Part shown: in pieces, positions 61,636-64,000 of the stretch
Position numbering within the stretch: position 1 is the stretch's first letter
How the letters are laid out: every line of letters starts with the position of its first letter
NCBI RefSeq assembly: GCF_028768465.1
Contig: NZ_CP118225.1
Coordinates: forward strand, 2,647,001-2,711,000
DNA length: 64,000 nt
Direction of reading: 5' to 3'
Source of the DNA: Rhodopirellula sp. P2
GTDB lineage: Bacteria; Planctomycetota; Planctomycetia; Pirellulales; Pirellulaceae
Translations under genes and position numbers: made by a program
Notes under the pieces: generated by a model
Database searches by the model: none
What the model was told of the DNA's origin: nothing
The model's input: only the letters and a program-made list of their open reading frames with translations

Positions 61636-63512
61636 GATGCGACCGGGGGAGTGTCAGTGACCTCGCTGAGTGACGCTGTGGTGTCAGCCTCAAGTATCGC
61701 GGTTGGCTCTTGCGAGGCCGAGTCCAAAGCAGCGACACCATCGACGGTGGTCTCCGTCGCGGATTGCTGGTTCGGACGTGAGCGGTTGGGCCTTTCGGCA
61801 TTGCCTGCTGCGCCGCGGTTGCCGCCAGGTTTGCCCGCGCCGGGTTTTCTGCCACCGGGACGCCCTCCACCTGGAGGTCCCGCGCCGGGTTTGCCGTCGG
61901 GACTGGCTTCGGTGTCGGAGGCATCTTCCGTGTCGGTCGGTGCGGTTTCGCGAATGTCTCGCATTTCGCTGTTGTCTTCCGCGATGATTTCCGGGAGGTC
62001 CAACAGGTTCAAATGCTCTCGCAAGTTCAAGATGACTTGTTCACCCGGTTCCAATCCCGACAGGATGTGGCCCATTGTGTCATTGATGGCGCCCACTTCG
62101 ACTTTCCGGGTTTCGAATTCCATTGGTCCGGTTTGCACCAGCGAGTACATGTTGCCGCCATGTTCGTACAATCCCTGGATCGGCACTTGAGTTGCCTCTG
62201 GAATTTGTTGGATGAAGATTTCGACGGCGGTCGTCATGCCGGTCCGGATGACTTCTGGTGGGTCGATGATTTCGATGGTGGTGGCGTACTCTTTGACGGA
62301 AGAGCTGAACCAGCTTCCCGGTTCGGCGTAACGGTTCACCTTGGTGACGCGACCTTTGAGAACGACATCGGGCAAGGCATCCAAGCGAATCTTGGCGGGC
62401 ATGCCTTTTTTCAGCAGGGTGATCCGTGATTCATTGACTTTGCAGCGAACCTGCATGCGAGTGGGATCAGGAAGTTCAATGATGGCTTGGCGTTCACGCA
62501 CTTGGGCCCCGGCCTCAACAACGAATTCGGCGTTGCCACCGCGTGAGCTGTATTTGTTGGCGTGAACGACCACGCCATCGGTTGGAGCGTAGATCACACA
62601 GTGTTGAATTTGTTGCTCGACTTCGCCCAGTTCCTGTTGCTCGGAGAGCAGTTCTGCACGCGCGGCTGAGAGCGTGGCTTCGGCCGCATCAATGTCGCTG
62701 TCGAATTGGACCAGCATCTTTCGGCGGGTCAGGTTTTGCAGCACCTTCAAGCGGGCTTCGGCCGATTCCAATTGGTTGCGAGCGTTGGCGAGCGCGAACT
62801 TGTCGGCTTCGAGTTGCAATGATTTGACCAAGCCTTTGGCGACCAAGCGTTCGGTACTGCCGATGGCCAATTGAGCTTTTCGCAGCTCTTGTTCTGCGAC
62901 GGCAATTTCACTCTGAATCGTTTTCTCATCGGTCTTGAAGACCCCTTCGAGGTATTCTTCCCGAGCAATTTTGGCTTGTTCAACCAGTGCCGATGCGGTC
63001 GCCACGTTGGCCTCCGCCGTGATCACCTGGATGCGATCTTCTTTCAGTTCCACTTCCAGATTGGAGGAGTCCAGTTCGACCAGTTTGTCGCCCTTGCGGA
63101 CTCGCGAGCCCTCGTCGATGACCCACAGAATCGATGTTCCCGAACCACCACGCGATTCAATCTGGCAGACGATTTCGGTGTTGCTGCTGCTCTCGATTTC
63201 TCCTTGCTCAATCACGGTGTGATCGAACGCTGCTTTGGTGGTCTTGGTCACGATCAAGTCGTCAATGCTGATCTGCGATTTCTGGGCGACGTATCGCTGG
63301 TAACCAAAGTAACCGCCCACTCCAAGCAGAATGAGGCAGATCAACAATCCGATCATGATCCCGCCGGTCCGTGGCGGACTGACAGAATCGGCTGGAGCCA
63401 CCCCCTTGGGAGTGCAGCAGCGGGATGGTTGGAGGAGTTGGCGAGCCGAACGAACGCGACTTCGCTCCGCAACGACATTCTGCCGTCGTGGGCTGGATTG
63501 GGATGATCGCAT
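61632..63512 (-). CDS. HlyD/MacA-like periplasmic adaptor with low-complexity tail
   Basis: This 626-residue membrane fusion protein has a membrane helix at about residues 52-70 (IMIGLLICLILLGVGGYFGY). A biotinyl-lipoyl-like first half follows (WVIDEGSRVRKGDKLVELDS), then a long alpha-helical hairpin and the second half VIYAPTDGVVVHANKYSSRG. The beta-barrel follows. A Gly/Pro/Lys-rich segment (PGGGRPGGRKPGAGKPGG, about 550-580) and an acidic end follow. It is the first gene of an adaptor-ATPase-permease operon. The partner outer-membrane protein could be the TolC-like lipoprotein at 27479-29443; this is a guess. The ATG at 63512 is used; a longer frame reaches 63665. Confidence 0.88.
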   Translation of the reverse strand: MRSSQSSPRRQNVVAERSRVRSARQLLQPSRCCTPKGVAPADSVSPPRTGGIMIGLLICLILLGVGGYFGYQRYVAQKSQISIDDLIVTKTTKAAFDHTVIEQGEIESSSNTEIVCQIESRGGSGTSILWVIDEGSRVRKGDKLVELDSSNLEVELKEDRIQVITAEANVATASALVEQAKIAREEYLEGVFKTDEKTIQSEIAVAEQELRKAQLAIGSTERLVAKGLVKSLQLEADKFALANARNQLESAEARLKVLQNLTRRKMLVQFDSDIDAAEATLSAARAELLSEQQELGEVEQQIQHCVIYAPTDGVVVHANKYSSRGGNAEFVVEAGAQVRERQAIIELPDPTRMQVRCKVNESRITLLKKGMPAKIRLDALPDVVLKGRVTKVNRYAEPGSWFSSSVKEYATTIEIIDPPEVIRTGMTTAVEIFIQQIPEATQVPIQGLYEHGGNMYSLVQTGPMEFETRKVEVGAINDTMGHILSGLEPGEQVILNLREHLNLLDLPEIIAEDNSEMRDIRETAPTDTEDASDTEASPDGKPGAGPPGGGRPGGRKPGAGKPGGNRGAAGNAERPNRSRPNQQSATETTVDGVAALDSASQEPTAILEADTTASLSEVTDTPPVAS

Positions 63513-63671
63513 GATTTTCAGGCGGGGGCCGTGGGGAGAGAACGGAGGGCTAACGGCTTGAACCCCAGAAATCAGCGAAGGTTTCGGGAGATTTCGTGCG
63601 GGGCGGTGAACACGGCAAGTCCACCAGTCGGGCCAATATGTTACTCCAACCAGACGATGTCCCAACCATTA

Positions 63672-64000
63672 TTAGCAAAAATATCGATCCGATGAGATCG
63701 TTTGCTCGGCCTCGGTTTGTCCCGGTTTGCTGATTTTCTCGCTGAGTTCTGCGGGATCCAAGGCAAATCGAGGGTTGATTTCGACCTGCACCGAATCGTC
63801 CACGCTGACGCCACAGGAACGCAGCCAACGCCGGTGCAGATCGCAAATCGCCTGGCGAGCCAATTCCGGGGTGTCCGTTGCCGCGCCGTTGGCATTCTTG
63901 ACCGGTGCAAAGGCGTCGGCGGGATCTGCTTCGCAAACGATCGTGTTTTTTGCATGCGGAAGCAGGTCAAAAATGAATTGTTCAAATTTGGTGGCGTTGG
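63672..64000 (-). CDS. UDP-sugar (UTP-hexose-1-phosphate) pyrophosphorylase family, C-terminal part
   Basis: The visible 108 C-terminal residues match the end of UDP-HexNAc pyrophosphorylases: NATKFEQFIFDLLPHAKNTI, then VCEADPADAFAPVKNANGA and ARQAICDLHRRWLRSCG. The KFE..FD and F.P.KN positions bind the uridyl group and sugar in the AGX1-type enzymes. The gene begins beyond base 64000. The product is probably UDP-N-acetylglucosamine or UDP-glucose for cell envelope synthesis. Confidence 0.82.
   Translation of the reverse strand, partial: NATKFEQFIFDLLPHAKNTIVCEADPADAFAPVKNANGAATDTPELARQAICDLHRRWLRSCGVSVDDSVQVEINPRFALDPAELSEKISKPGQTEAEQTISSDRYFC

Overview
The window looks like chromosomal DNA from a planctomycete, most probably a Rhodopirellula-like member of the Pirellulaceae. 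The signs are the cytochrome-c-like DUF1592-type protein next to a Tat-exported DUF1552 protein, a DUF4184 membrane protein, a Tat-exported Gfo/Idh/MocA oxidoreductase, an ECF sigma factor paired with a membrane-anchored YfbK-like VWA protein, and many long intergenic palindromic repeats. This assignment comes from gene content only; no 16S gene is present and no database was searched.

Layout. 1-670: feoA and the start of feoB on the minus strand behind a Fur-like site. 1344-2941: a single-domain response regulator and an exported beta-propeller protein. 3507-7524: rpmI, rplT, pheS and pheT without infC. 7542-9599: ten exact-length 207-bp tandem repeats. 9870-12626: two SPFH proteins and a DUF4184 protein. 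12965-16202: an ECF sigma factor and a VWA protein. 16687-21644: a compact run of aroF-like, tpiA, secG, yicC, gmk, rpoZ and coaC genes that overlap or nearly touch. 22022-24893: a CBS-containing family II pyrophosphatase, a small membrane protein and an SDR enzyme. 24894-27478: a 453/906-bp tandem array. 27479-36064: a TolC-like lipoprotein, a 1200-residue FtsX-type permease, a lipoate-ligase-like protein, a stand-alone RNA polymerase alpha-CTD protein, and a pair of overlapping hypothetical genes. 36579-41109: DUF1592-type, DUF1552 and TVP38-like genes joined by 4-base overlaps. 41342-50167: rpsT, a cobA-hemD fusion, a CMD protein, a pseudo-receiver protein, two hypotheticals, a short uvrC, hflX and an SDR. 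50201-54303: a secreted Pro/Gly-rich protein, an exported GIY-YIG protein and flagellin. 54879-57720: an Rrf2 regulator with an APS-reductase-type cysH, then a secreted hypothetical. 57840-63512: a Gfo/Idh/MocA protein and a MacAB-like tripartite exporter. 63672-64000: the end of a UDP-sugar pyrophosphorylase-family gene.

The most unusual material is intergenic. Two tandem arrays (10 x 207 bp and about 5.7 x 453 bp) and several dispersed copies are built from short perfect hairpins. The hairpin arms change in a compensatory way between copies, and both arrays share an AT-rich core. Other points of interest are a 15-C homopolymer 8 bases upstream of a permease start codon, an exported GIY-YIG domain, a stand-alone alpha-CTD, a UvrC without its C-terminal HhH domain, and a PheT without the tRNA-binding OB domain.
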